The notes: a model not told the origin generated them from the sequence alone. 53,975 nt of DNA from CBDUUP01 sp965370435 (GCA_965370435.1 CBDUUP010000001.1:1-53975); one strand, 5' to 3'. Shown: positions 7,545-15,758, counted from the first letter of the stretch. A program made the numbers and translations.

Positions 7545-9872
7545 ATGCGCCGATGGATTGAACCCCAAGAGGTCCCCTTACCGCCAGAACTCCAAGCCGC
7601 CGTGGGAGGGCATCCGCTGGCAGCGCAGGTATTGGCGCGGCGAGGCTTCGCCGAGTTGGACGCCGCGCGGGCCTTCCTCGACCCCCAGTCCTACACCCCC
7701 GCGCCCCCCTCCGACCTCCCCGACCTGTCCAAAGCCGCCGACCTGCTTGAAGAGGCCATCCAGGAGAGCCAGACCATCGGCGTGTGGGGCGACTTCGACG
7801 TGGACGGGCAGACGGCGACCGCCCTGCTGGTCTCCGCATTAGAAGACCTGGGGGCGCAGGTCGTCTTCCACATCCCCGTGCGAGCCGAGGAATCGCATGG
7901 GGTGAACATCCCCAATCTCAAAAAACTCATCGCCCAGGACGTTGACCTGCTGCTGACCTGCGACACCGGCATCGCCGCCCATGAGGAAGTCGCCTACGCC
8001 AAAGAGCGGGGCCTCACCGTCATCATCACCGACCATCACGACCTGCCTCCCACCCTGCCGGATGCGGATGCGGTGGTCAACCCCAAGCGTCTGCCCCCAG
8101 GACATCCCTTGAGCGACCTGCCGGGCGTAGGCGCGGCCTACAAGCTGGTCGAGGAACTATACGACCGGGCCGGGCGCGCCGAAGCGAGCGACAGTTTCCT
8201 CGACCTGGTGGCGCTGGGCATCGTCGCCGACGTTGCCACCCAAACCGGGGATACCCGCTACCTGCTCCAGCGCGGCCTGGAGGTTCTGCGCCACACCGAA
8301 CGGCTGGGCTTGCAAGTCTTGATCGAAAACGCCAAACTGGACCCCATCCATCTCACCGAAGAGAATATCGGCTTTGGGCTGGGGCCGCGGTTGAACGCGC
8401 TGGGACGGCTGGGCGACGCCAACACCGCCGTCGAATTCCTCACCACCGGCGATCTGAGCCGTGCCCGCGTCCTGGCCGCCGAATTGGAGGGCCTCAACGC
8501 CCACCGCCGCCTCCTCACCGACCAGGTCTTCGAGGGCGCGCAAGCCCAGATCGAAAAAGACCCCGCCCTGCTGGATAACGCCGCCCTCGTGCTGGCCCAT
8601 CCTGACTGGCCCGGCGGAGTGATCGGCATCGTCGCCAGCCGCCTGGTGGAACGCTACCACAAACCCGCCATCCTGCTCACCGCCCCGGAGGGAGAACTGG
8701 CCCGCGGCTCGGCCCGTTCGATCCAGGGCTGCAACATCACCGCCGCCATCGCCGCCCACCAGGAGATGGTCGAAAACTTCGGCGGCCATCCCATGGCGGC
8801 GGGGCTGGCCATTCAGCCGGAGCGCATCCCAACCTTCCGCCGCGCCCTCTCCCGCACCGTCGAGGCGATGGTGAGCGCTGAAGCCCTGGAAGCCACCCTC
8901 CAAGTGGACGGCTATCTCGGCTTGGAGGAGATTTCCCTGGCCTTGGTTGAAGACCTGGCGAGGCTGGCTCCCTTTGGCGCTGGCAATCCGCGCTTGACCC
9001 TGGCGAGCCGGGGATTGACCCTCAAAAGCCACAGCAAGCTGGGGCGGGGAGGCCGCCACCTTCAATTGATCGTCGAGGACGAGGACGATAACACCCTCCG
9101 GGTGATCTGGTGGCGGGGCGCGGGGAATCCCCTGCCCCAGGGCCGCTTTGATATGGCCTACACCGTGCAGACCACCACCTACCGGGGGGAGCCAGAAGTG
9201 CAGGCCGTGTGGGTGGACGTCCGCCCGCTGGATGAACCGCCGGTCGAAGTTCAGCCCGACCCAATTCCCTTGGAAGTGATAGATCACCGCCAGGAAGCCC
9301 ATCCGGCAGCTATACTAGAATCGCTGAGAGCAGAGGGGGAGATTCAGGTCTGGTGCGAGGGCGAAGACAAGAAAAGATTAGCCGGACAAGACCGGGACGA
9401 ACTTGAACCCTCGGGAGCCTTAGCCATCTGGACCATCCCGCCGGGCCGGGGAGAGCTGATGGCCGTATTAGAGAAAGTCTCGCCGGAGCGGGTGTACCTG
9501 TTCGGGGTTGATCCAGAGATGGACCGTCAAGAGACCTTTATTCGGCGGCTGGCCGGATTGGTCAAACACACCCTCAGCGCCAAAGCGGGAAAGACCAGTA
9601 TCCCCGAACTGGCCGCGGCGACCGCCCAGCGAGTCACGACAGTCCGTTTCGGCCTCGCCTGGTTAGAAACCCGTGGAGACATCACCCTCCAGGAACATGG
9701 AGAAGATGAAATCCTGCTTGGAAAGGGAGATGGGACCGAGATGATCGCCCTACCTCTGCTGGCCGCACAGTTGAAAGCTATTCTGGATGAGACCGCCGCA
9801 TACCGGGCGCATTTCAAGAGAGCGGAAGGGGTAGTAGACAGTAGTCAGTTGTCAGTGGGTAGTGGACAGTGA
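7545..9872 (+). CDS. recJ: Single-stranded-DNA exonuclease RecJ
   Basis: A DHH-family exonuclease degrading single-stranded DNA 5'-3' in recombination and repair. Motif I FDVDGQ is near residue 84, DHH (TDHHDLPP) near 163, and the DHHA1 motif GGHPMAAG near 411, followed by the OB-fold region (SHSKLGRGGRHLQLIV). An extra C-terminal part (about 600-770) carries a winged-helix-like segment (TTVRFGLAWLETRGDI). I choose the ATG at 7545 because RecJ proteins commonly begin close to an RRW motif; a TTG at 7518 in the same frame is the alternative, and neither has a good ribosome site. The last roughly 15 residues (VVDSSQLSVGSGQ) are encoded by spacer repeat sequence. It lies just downstream of the AddAB-like operon, fitting a repair block. 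Confidence 0.92.
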   Translation: MRRWIEPQEVPLPPELQAAVGGHPLAAQVLARRGFAELDAARAFLDPQSYTPAPPSDLPDLSKAADLLEEAIQESQTIGVWGDFDVDGQTATALLVSALEDLGAQVVFHIPVRAEESHGVNIPNLKKLIAQDVDLLLTCDTGIAAHEEVAYAKERGLTVIITDHHDLPPTLPDADAVVNPKRLPPGHPLSDLPGVGAAYKLVEELYDRAGRAEASDSFLDLVALGIVADVATQTGDTRYLLQRGLEVLRHTERLGLQVLIENAKLDPIHLTEENIGFGLGPRLNALGRLGDANTAVEFLTTGDLSRARVLAAELEGLNAHRRLLTDQVFEGAQAQIEKDPALLDNAALVLAHPDWPGGVIGIVASRLVERYHKPAILLTAPEGELARGSARSIQGCNITAAIAAHQEMVENFGGHPMAAGLAIQPERIPTFRRALSRTVEAMVSAEALEATLQVDGYLGLEEISLALVEDLARLAPFGAGNPRLTLASRGLTLKSHSKLGRGGRHLQLIVEDEDDNTLRVIWWRGAGNPLPQGRFDMAYTVQTTTYRGEPEVQAVWVDVRPLDEPPVEVQPDPIPLEVIDHRQEAHPAAILESLRAEGEIQVWCEGEDKKRLAGQDRDELEPSGALAIWTIPPGRGELMAVLEKVSPERVYLFGVDPEMDRQETFIRRLAGLVKHTLSAKAGKTSIPELAAATAQRVTTVRFGLAWLETRGDITLQEHGEDEILLGKGDGTEMIALPLLAAQLKAILDETAAYRAHFKRAEGVVDSSQLSVGSGQ

Positions 9873-9895
9873 ACAGTGGTCAGTTTGGTGGTTGA
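9828..9895. repeat. Degenerate short-word repeat, left flank of mrr
   Basis: Words such as GTAGTAGACAGTAGTCAG, AGTGGGTAGTGGACAGTG and AACAGTGGTCAG run across the 3' end of recJ into the spacer. The same family appears inverted at 10905-11005 on the other side of mrr. Confidence 0.7.
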
Positions 9896-9921
9896 AGTAA
9901 CTTTTACGAAGTCTACCGTAG

Positions 9922-10782
9922 CTAAATTGTTTCAAACCAATCGTGGTCAACGGTAATTTGATCGACTTCGATTTTCTCTGTATGTACACCAAGAGAAAGT
10001 TCTTTGAGCTTGTCTACAAGTAGCTCACCGTCAATCAAATCAATAGCAGGTGCTCCATCTCTAGTAGCCTCTCTCATAGCATCTTTCGTGAACGTCCCAG
10101 TCGTTATCAACAATCCTTTATCTGCCCGTCCCACCATGGCACCACGAAAATCTCGAACTTGTCCGGGGTTTACAGAACCTTTATAACGTTTGCATTGGAA
10201 TATTACATGGAAACTTAACAGACCGCCTAGACGCATGATGCCCTTCCCATCGATTCCACCATCTCCACTTTGTCCAGTGACCTCTACTTGCACAAAACCG
10301 GACTCACGTAGTAACCTTTGTGTTAGCCTTTCAAAGGCTGATGGAGACATATTTTGTATTGTATTCAGGAGTTCATCACGCCAAGTAATTGCATCTTCTG
10401 GTTCTACGGATTCATCTTCAACCAATGCGAGTTGTAACTTTTCTTTTTTTATTTGCTCCTTGACGACTCGAACAATCTCTTTTCCATCGACGTTTTCAGT
10501 TTTCCTCCCCAGAGGCGTCAACGCCCAAACCCCCCGGCTAGAATTTTCAAGTACTTCAAATCTTTTTAGATAAGTTCTCGACCAAGCGAGCCTGTATTCA
10601 AATTTCGTTCTGCCACTTCTTTCAGGGTTTTGTAACACCTCAAGTTGTTCATCTGAGAGTTCCATAATTTCTGAGACTTTATTGTCAATTTCCTCGATGG
10701 TGCCTGACCCGCCAAGAATTTTGATAGCCTTAATTAAAGGATTCATCATTGTGTCAAAGGTTGGAACTTTTACATCGGTCAT
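9922..10782 (-). CDS. mrr: Mrr-family (type IV-like) restriction endonuclease
   Basis: A 286-residue protein with an N-terminal winged-helix Mrr_N-like domain (about 5-90, with GVWALTPLG near 85-93), a short linker, and a C-terminal Mrr catalytic domain (about 135-265). The catalytic PD-(D/E)XK variant is visible as SGDGGIDGKG followed by FQCKRYKG, and GLLITTGTFTKDA is typical of the family. Mrr proteins cut modified DNA, so this is a probable defence gene; the actual substrate is unknown. Markedly AT-rich compared with recJ and flanked by inverted low-complexity repeats, consistent with transfer. It is alone on the minus strand and no methylase or specificity gene is next to it. Confidence 0.88.
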   Translation of the reverse strand: MTDVKVPTFDTMMNPLIKAIKILGGSGTIEEIDNKVSEIMELSDEQLEVLQNPERSGRTKFEYRLAWSRTYLKRFEVLENSSRGVWALTPLGRKTENVDGKEIVRVVKEQIKKEKLQLALVEDESVEPEDAITWRDELLNTIQNMSPSAFERLTQRLLRESGFVQVEVTGQSGDGGIDGKGIMRLGGLLSFHVIFQCKRYKGSVNPGQVRDFRGAMVGRADKGLLITTGTFTKDAMREATRDGAPAIDLIDGELLVDKLKELSLGVHTEKIEVDQITVDHDWFETI

Positions 10783-10904
10783 CAGCGCTCTCCCTAATTC
10801 ATATCAAATTGATAATCAAGCTTGATAGTTGTGTATATTTGCCATTGCACAACCCATTATACAGAATTTCTCTCCTCCACACAACACGAAATCCCAATCA
10901 CTAC

Positions 10905-11005
10905 ACCCCATTCGCAACCCACCATTCACAGTCCACAACTCGCAACCCGCAATCCACTACCCATTGACCACTATCCATTGTTCACTAATCACTGTCAACT
11001 ACCCT
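10905..11005. repeat. Degenerate short-word repeat, right flank of mrr (inverted)
   Basis: C/A-rich words (CAACCCACCATTCACAGTCC, CCATTGTTCACTAATCACTG) whose reverse complement contains GGGTAGTTGACAGTG and AATGGGTAGTGGA, matching the word family at 9828-9895. Confidence 0.65.
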
Positions 11006-11062
11006 CCCCTCCATAGTATAATCCTAATCCTCTCAACAACTCTCCACGCCCCGGAGGCAACC

Positions 11063-11398
11063 ATGACCGACGACCGACAGATCATCCCATCCGACCCGAA
11101 AGAGGAAGAAGACGGCGCTGTTCAAAGCCTGTTCAATCAGTTAAAATTGGTCTGGCGCTTGATAACTGACGGACGGGTAAGCTTTTTGCTCAAACTCTTG
11201 CCCTTTGGCTCACTGGTTTACCTGATCATGCCCGACCTCATCCCCTTCATCATAGACGACGCTATCATTCTCACCGCGGGGCTGTATCTCTTCGTGGAGC
11301 TTTGCCCCGACGACATCGTGGAGGAGCACCGCGCCGCCATCGAGGGGCGGGAACCGGAAGGCGATATCGTCGAAGGGGAATTCAAGGAAGAGGAATGA
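11063..11398 (+). CDS. Small membrane protein, DUF1232/YkvA-like, copy 1
   Basis: A 111-residue protein. The ATG at 11063 follows a clean GGAGG (11053-11057); the frame stays open upstream to 10829 but that part is only spacer repeat. A soluble N-terminus is followed by an amphipathic segment (LKLVWRLITDGRVSFLLKLLP), two hydrophobic stretches (about 42-58 and 63-80) and a highly acidic tail. The LLKLLPFGSLVYLIMPD segment resembles the DUF1232/YkvA helical hairpin, in which a PxD motif links two helices. Function unknown. It is followed after 6 bases by a paralogue with the same architecture, so the two form an operon from a tandem duplication. Confidence 0.72.
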   Translation: MTDDRQIIPSDPKEEEDGAVQSLFNQLKLVWRLITDGRVSFLLKLLPFGSLVYLIMPDLIPFIIDDAIILTAGLYLFVELCPDDIVEEHRAAIEGREPEGDIVEGEFKEEE

Positions 11399-11404
11399 AA
11401 TGCC

Positions 11405-11761
11405 ATGACCGATAACGGCAACGACACCCCCCAAAAAGGTATCTTTCAAGGAATCATGCGTCAGATCAAGCTGGTCTGGATGTTGTGGAACGACAACCGG
11501 GTGCATCCCCTGCTCAAGCTGATCCCGATGGGGTCAATCTTGTATTGGCTTATCCCATTCGACATCCCCGGCCCCGTGGACGACGCGGCCGTCATTTGGT
11601 TCAGCGCAACCCTGTTCGTCGAACTCTGCCCGGCGGACATTGTGGCCGAGTACCGGGCCATATTGGATGGCAAAAATGGGGACAACATCGTGATCGATGC
11701 CGAGGAGGTTGTTGAGAAAGAGAAGACTAGAGGGACTTCCAAATATGACCGCAATTACTGA
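11405..11761 (+). CDS. Small membrane protein, DUF1232/YkvA-like, copy 2
   Basis: A 118-residue paralogue of the preceding gene. Shared features are IKLVWMLWNDNRVHPLLKL, a short hydrophobic segment ending in P-x-D-I-P, the ATLFVELCPADIVAEY segment (compare GLYLFVELCPDDIVEEH in copy 1) and a charged tail. The conserved VELCP-D-DIV motif between two otherwise diverged copies is probably functionally important. No known activity. Translation probably couples to copy 1, with only 6 bases between stop and start. Confidence 0.72.
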   Translation: MTDNGNDTPQKGIFQGIMRQIKLVWMLWNDNRVHPLLKLIPMGSILYWLIPFDIPGPVDDAAVIWFSATLFVELCPADIVAEYRAILDGKNGDNIVIDAEEVVEKEKTRGTSKYDRNY

Positions 11762-12053
11762 AAAACTGAATCGCTGAGGGGGAGAGGGGAACAGTTTATA
11801 AACTTAACCACAAAGGCGCTAAGTGCTAAGTTAAGATGATTATTGTACTTCTTTCCTGCTTTATAGAAATCAATAGTACCCTGAGTTTCTCAGGAAAAAA
11901 GTTTTTCAGTGTTTCAGTGATTCAGCGATTCAGTGTTTCAATCTTTGTACAACATATAGCTTATCTATGCACTAAGTGGGCAAACACGCTCAATTGAACA
12001 AAGACGCTCATCTAATCTAGCCTCCGGTTCATCTCCCTAGCCCAAACGTCCTC
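11762..12053. other. Non-coding spacer with CAGTGATT-type words
   Basis: No supported gene. It contains ACCACAAAGGCGCTAAG, a small hairpin CCTGAG-TTT-CTCAGG at about 11880-11894, and an imperfect run of CAGTGTTT/CAGTGATT/CAGCGATT words (about 11909-11942). These are another low-complexity spacer family. Confidence 0.5.
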
Positions 12054-12082
12054 TTTACCCGTCTCCTCCCCTCGTGTATAAT
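12054..12082 (+). promoter_or_regulatory. Sigma-70-type promoter for a candidate small RNA
   Basis: TTTACC (12054-12059), a 17-base spacer and TATAAT (12077-12082, preceded by GTG). Transcription would start near 12089, about 60 bases before a strong terminator. Confidence 0.55.
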
Positions 12083-12088
12083 CCATCC

Positions 12089-12182
12089 ATGTTCAACCCA
12101 GCCCCTAGCGCAAGGAAATAAGGAAACTCCCGGTCTAGCAGCGACCCCTGCGGCGGCTCTCAGACCCGGAGAGCCGTTTTTT
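12089..12182 (+). ncRNA. Candidate small RNA or terminated leader (about 94 nt)
   Basis: Between the promoter at 12054-12082 and the terminator at 12154-12182 lies a compact non-coding segment with no open frame of note. It contains AAGGAAATAAGGAAACTCC, a possible small hairpin GGTC-TAGCAGC-GACC (12132-12146), and then the terminator stem. It sits 17 bases before the MazG-like start, so it could be an independent small RNA or an attenuator/riboswitch leader of that gene. It does not match the riboswitch or SRP motifs I know. Which of these it is cannot be told from sequence alone. Confidence 0.4.
12154..12182 (+). terminator. Rho-independent terminator
   Basis: Perfect 8-bp stem CGGCTCTC/GAGAGCCG with a 7-base loop, followed directly by six T residues. 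Confidence 0.85.
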
Positions 12183-12198
12183 GTACTACAATTGCCTC

Positions 12199-12513
12199 AT
12201 GAACCTCCAAGAACTCACCCAGGCCATGCACGATTTTGTGCGCTCGCAGGGCTGGTACCAGCCGGACAGCCCCCGCCCCCAGACTCCGCGCAACCTGGCG
12301 GCTTCGCTGGTGTTGGAGGCCGCCGAAGTCCTGGAGCACTTCCAATGGAATGGCGATGTAGATGATAAAGAGGCCCTGGCCAGTGAGTTGGCCGACGTGG
12401 CCCTCTACTTGCTGCAAATCTCCAGCATCTGCGAGATAGACCTGGAAAAAGCCATCCTCGCCAAGCTGGAACAAAACTACACCCGAACCTGGGATGAGGA
12501 GGTTGAACGTTAG
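12199..12513 (+). CDS. MazG-like nucleotide pyrophosphohydrolase
   Basis: A 104-residue all-alpha NTP pyrophosphohydrolase of the MazG/dCTPase (RS21-C6) type, which hydrolyses (d)NTPs to monophosphate and pyrophosphate. The metal-binding pattern is visible: LVLEAAEVLEHFQW (E-x2-E) followed by ELADVALYLLQIS (E-x2-D). Length is normal for the single-domain family. The ATG at 12199 is the first sensible start; there is no ribosome site. TACAAT at 12187-12192 would place transcription start on the ATG, so a leaderless message is possible. It is followed by the kinase gene after a palindromic repeat. Confidence 0.85.
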   Translation: MNLQELTQAMHDFVRSQGWYQPDSPRPQTPRNLAASLVLEAAEVLEHFQWNGDVDDKEALASELADVALYLLQISSICEIDLEKAILAKLEQNYTRTWDEEVER

Positions 12514-12556
12514 AAAGTTAGAACGTTTAAACGTTCTAACGTTGAAACGTGTAACG
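12502..12556. repeat. Palindromic AACGTTTAAACGTT repeat with perfect 24-bp core
   Basis: 12517-12540 reads GTTAGAACGTTT followed by its exact reverse complement, a perfect palindrome centred on TTTAAA. Related copies occur at 38499-38532 and 49015-49062. Confidence 0.8.
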
Positions 12557-12559
12557 CCT

Positions 12560-13657
12560 ATGACATCACAACCGATACCCGAATCAAACGGCCTGCTCAG
12601 CGACCCGCGTCCCTGGGCCTTCACCCGCGCGGAACTGACCGCCGCTCTGCGCCGCCACACCGGCGACCCCAGCCTGGTGATCGAGAACCTGAAAGGCAAC
12701 GACATCACTCAGCGACGCCCGGCTATCGGGCGTTTCCGCGGCCTGCTGGTCACCGCGGAGGGCAAGGTGACTGGCAAGCATACATTCACGCTGGTGCTCA
12801 AAGAGCCGCAAGGCGCAACCCGCAAAGGCACCGCCGGAGTCGGCCGCCGCGAAGTGTCGCTGTACCAGATCCTGGCCGACCACCTTCCCGTGCGGGTGCC
12901 CCAGCTTTTTGCCGCCCATCCGGGCGGAGATTGGCTGGTGATGGAACTGCTGCCCATAGGCCGCCTGCCCGAACAATGGACCGCCGACGACTATCTGCTG
13001 GCAACCGACCAACTCGTCGCCCTGCACGACCGGTTCTGGAATTTGGGCGAGGACCTCAATGTCTACAATTGGCTGGCCCGCCCGCTGGACTCGGACTTCC
13101 AGATCCACGTCAAGGCCGCCGCCTATGGGATGGAACGCCTGGTGGAAAACGCCCTGTCCACCCTGCTGACCGACGACCCCGACCTGGCCCAGATATTCTC
13201 CCGGCTCATCAGCCAGGCTGACAAGATCAGCGAGAGCCTGTTGGCGCAGCCCGCCACCCTGCTGCACGGCGACTATTGGCCCGGCAACGTCCACGTCCAT
13301 AAGGACGGCACTTTGACGGTCTACGACTGGCAGCACGCCGGTATCGGCCCGGGGGTGCTGGATCTATTATCCTTTGTGCAAGCCAGCCGGTGGTGGTTCG
13401 ACCCCCTGCCCATAGACCCCGCCGACATCATCCAGCACTACCGCAAGAGCCTGCAGGAGGCCTCAGGCCACAAATGGAGCCAAAAAGATTGGGAAGCCCA
13501 ATGGGATAACGCCCTTTTGTGGACTTTCGTGGCCCGTTGGGTGGATCTGCTGGCTGCCATCCCCGAACCCATCCTGCAATCCCGCCACGAACTGCTGGAA
13601 AGCGTCTGGCTGAAACCGGTGCGAGAAGCGGCCGCCCGCTGCCTGGTGGAGGTATAA
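12560..13657 (+). CDS. APH/ChoK-type phosphotransferase
   Basis: A 365-residue protein of the aminoglycoside phosphotransferase / choline kinase fold. The catalytic loop LLHGDYWPGNVHV carries the Asp and Asn expected of HGDxxxxN, and the metal Asp is in TVYDWQHAGIGPG; GDWLVMELLP matches the hinge region. The real substrate (sugar, amino alcohol, antibiotic) cannot be inferred. The open frame begins at 12494 inside the palindromic repeat, and I choose the ATG at 12560 as the first start past it. It ends 3 bases before the LOG-family gene, so the two are co-transcribed. Confidence 0.82.
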   Translation: MTSQPIPESNGLLSDPRPWAFTRAELTAALRRHTGDPSLVIENLKGNDITQRRPAIGRFRGLLVTAEGKVTGKHTFTLVLKEPQGATRKGTAGVGRREVSLYQILADHLPVRVPQLFAAHPGGDWLVMELLPIGRLPEQWTADDYLLATDQLVALHDRFWNLGEDLNVYNWLARPLDSDFQIHVKAAAYGMERLVENALSTLLTDDPDLAQIFSRLISQADKISESLLAQPATLLHGDYWPGNVHVHKDGTLTVYDWQHAGIGPGVLDLLSFVQASRWWFDPLPIDPADIIQHYRKSLQEASGHKWSQKDWEAQWDNALLWTFVARWVDLLAAIPEPILQSRHELLESVWLKPVREAAARCLVEV

Positions 13658-13660
13658 CCC

Positions 13661-14203
13661 ATGCGCGTCACCGTCTTCGGCGGTTCCAAACCCAAGCCGG
13701 GGGAAGCGGCTTACCTAGAAGCCCTGCATCTGGGGCGGCTGCTGGGAGAGGCGGACTGCACGGTGCTCACCGGCGGCTACATCGGGACCATGGAAGCGAT
13801 CTCGCGGGGGGCCAACGAGGCCGGGGGCCATGTCATCGGCGTCACCTGCGATCAGATCGAGTCCTGGCGTCCGTTGAAGTCCAATGATTGGGTGCAGGAG
13901 GAGATGCGCTTCCCCACCCTGCGCCAGCGCCTTTACGCCCTGATCGATGAGTGCCAGGCCGCCATCGCCCTGCCCGGCGGAATCGGCACCCTGGCGGAGA
14001 TCGCCATCATGTGGAGCCAGTTCCAAACCCACGCCAGCGCGCCCCGCCCGCTGATCCTGGTCGGCGAGGGCTGGCAGGCCACCTTCGACCAATTCACCGC
14101 CTCGTTAGGCGACTACGTCCCCCCAGAACATCTCCCCCTCCTGACCTTCGCCGACGACGTAGAAGCCGCCTTCAAAACCCTCCAGCAAATAACCAAAACA
14201 TGA
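13661..14203 (+). CDS. LOG-family (lysine decarboxylase-like fold) protein
   Basis: A 180-residue Rossmann-fold protein. GGSKPKPGE at the N-terminus, LTGGYIGTMEAISRGA (nucleotide-binding glycines) and ALPGGIGTLAEI (the PGGxGTxxE signature) place it in the LOG family. Characterised members release the base from cytidine/adenosine monophosphate-type nucleotides. The active-site Arg/Glu are present in the usual places (EMRF and GTLAE). GGAGG lies at about 13647-13652 upstream of the ATG. Co-transcribed with the kinase. Confidence 0.85.
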   Translation: MRVTVFGGSKPKPGEAAYLEALHLGRLLGEADCTVLTGGYIGTMEAISRGANEAGGHVIGVTCDQIESWRPLKSNDWVQEEMRFPTLRQRLYALIDECQAAIALPGGIGTLAEIAIMWSQFQTHASAPRPLILVGEGWQATFDQFTASLGDYVPPEHLPLLTFADDVEAAFKTLQQITKT

Positions 14204-14313
14204 CCAAACAGCGCCCTTACGAGCTTAATCTTCATCCTTGTCTACTTGTTTACCTGTTTCCCTGTCTACCCGCACTAACTAACTACCCAACTACCTAACT
14301 CCTCCAAAATCCC
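14204..14313. repeat. CTTGTCTACTTGTTTACC-type short-word spacer
   Basis: Spacer with words CTTGTCTACTTG, TTTACCTGTTTCCCTG, CTACCCGCACTAACTAACTACCC. The same family occurs at 29101-29156, 44290-44375 and, inverted, at 46214-46285. Confidence 0.6.
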
Positions 14314-15747
14314 ATGAGCGAAGACAAACTCCCCTCCCACAGCGATAATTTTTCCGACTGGTACAACCAACTGGTGGTCAAGGCCGAACTGGCCGACTAC
14401 GCCCCGGTGCGGGGCTGCATGGTGGTGCGGCCTTATGGCTGGGCCATGTGGGAAAACATCCAGAGCGCCCTGGACCGGCGGTTCAAGGCCACCGGCCACG
14501 TCAACGCCGCCTTCCCCCTGTTCATCCCCATGTCCTTCATAGAGAAGGAATCCCAGCACGTGGAGGGCTTCGCGCCGGAGTTGGCGGTGGTCACCCACGG
14601 CGGCGGCGAGGAGCTGACCGAGCCGCTGGTGGTGCGCCCCACCTCCGAGACCATCATCGGCTACTTCTACGCTAAATGGATCAAATCTTACCGGGACCTG
14701 CCGGTGCTCATCAACCAGTGGGCCAACGTGGTGCGCTGGGAAATGCGCACCAAGCTCTTCCTGCGCACCCTGGAATTCTACTGGCAGGAAGGCCACACCG
14801 CCCACGCCACCCACGAGGAGGCCGAAGAAGAAACCCTCCAGATGCTGGACATCTACGCCGACTTCGCGGTGAACGACGCGGCGGTCCCCGTTGTCCAGGG
14901 CCGCAAGACCGAGAGCGAGCGGTTCGCCGGGGCCTTGCGCTCCTACACCATCGAGGCCATGATGGGAGACAAACGCGCCCTGCAATCGGGCACCTCCCAC
15001 AACCTGGGACAGAACTTCGCCAAAGCCTTCGACATCCAATACCTGGACCGGAAGAATGACCTGATCCACTGCTGGACGACATCCTGGGGCCTCTCCACCC
15101 GCTTCATCGGGGCCATCATTATGACCCACGGCGACCAGCAGGGTTTGATCCTGCCGCCCAAGCTGGCCCCCATTCAGGCCGTCATCGTCCCCATTTACCG
15201 GGATGACGAAGCGAAAAGCGTGGTGATGCCGGTTGTAGAACGGATTGAGCGCGAGCTGGCCGACTTCCGGATCAAAGTGGACCACCGGGAGGAGGTCACC
15301 CCCGGATTCAAGTTCAACGATTGGGAGATGCGGGGCGTGCCTCTGCGCATTGAGATCGGCCCCAAAGACGTGGAGAAAAACAGCGTGGCCCTGGCTCGCC
15401 GGGATGTCCCCGGCAAGCAGGGCAAATCCTTCGTCCCTCAGGAGAACCTGGAGGCTCAGGTCGCCGAGATGCTGATCGAGATACAGGCCTCGCTTTACGA
15501 CCGAGCGCTGGCCTTCCGGGAGGCCAACACCCACGACACAAAAAACTACGCCGAATTCCAAGAGGCAGTCAAGGACGGTTGGGCCTTCGCCTGGTGGTGC
15601 GGCGACGCCGAGTGCGAGGCCAAGATCAAGGAAGAGACCAAAGCTTCCACCCGCTGCATCCCCCTGGAGCAACCCGGCGGGGAGGGGAAATGTGTTTACT
15701 GCGATAAACCGGCGGAGGAGAAGGTCTATTTTGCCCGCGCTTATTAA
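14314..15747 (+). CDS. proS: Prolyl-tRNA synthetase, archaeal/eukaryotic-type (ProS type 3)
   Basis: Charges tRNA-Pro with proline. At 477 residues it is the short form without the editing insertion. Class II signatures: motif 2 NVVRWEMRTKLFLRTLEFYWQEGHT (about 135-160) and motif 3 with DQQGLILPPKLAPIQ (about 272-286). VRPTSETIIGYF and the anticodon-binding domain follow. The C-terminal domain has a Cys-rich zinc site (WCGDAECE then CIPLEQ and CVYCDKPAEE) and ends YFARAY, the Tyr-terminal end typical of this subgroup. No ribosome site lies before the ATG; the upstream bases are spacer repeat. Confidence 0.95.
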   Translation: MSEDKLPSHSDNFSDWYNQLVVKAELADYAPVRGCMVVRPYGWAMWENIQSALDRRFKATGHVNAAFPLFIPMSFIEKESQHVEGFAPELAVVTHGGGEELTEPLVVRPTSETIIGYFYAKWIKSYRDLPVLINQWANVVRWEMRTKLFLRTLEFYWQEGHTAHATHEEAEEETLQMLDIYADFAVNDAAVPVVQGRKTESERFAGALRSYTIEAMMGDKRALQSGTSHNLGQNFAKAFDIQYLDRKNDLIHCWTTSWGLSTRFIGAIIMTHGDQQGLILPPKLAPIQAVIVPIYRDDEAKSVVMPVVERIERELADFRIKVDHREEVTPGFKFNDWEMRGVPLRIEIGPKDVEKNSVALARRDVPGKQGKSFVPQENLEAQVAEMLIEIQASLYDRALAFREANTHDTKNYAEFQEAVKDGWAFAWWCGDAECEAKIKEETKASTRCIPLEQPGGEGKCVYCDKPAEEKVYFARAY

Positions 15748-15758
15748 CATTAATTTTC

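Noticed and set aside
10829..11062. N-terminal extension of the first DUF1232-like gene
   Set aside because: Encoded by spacer repeat; the ATG at 11063 has a perfect GGAGG.
12089..12182. Considered as SRP RNA, RNase P RNA or preQ1/c-di-GMP riboswitch
   Set aside because: None of the diagnostic loops of these RNAs is present; kept only as an unnamed candidate.
14275..15750. 491-codon minus-strand frame
   Set aside because: Antisense shadow of proS.
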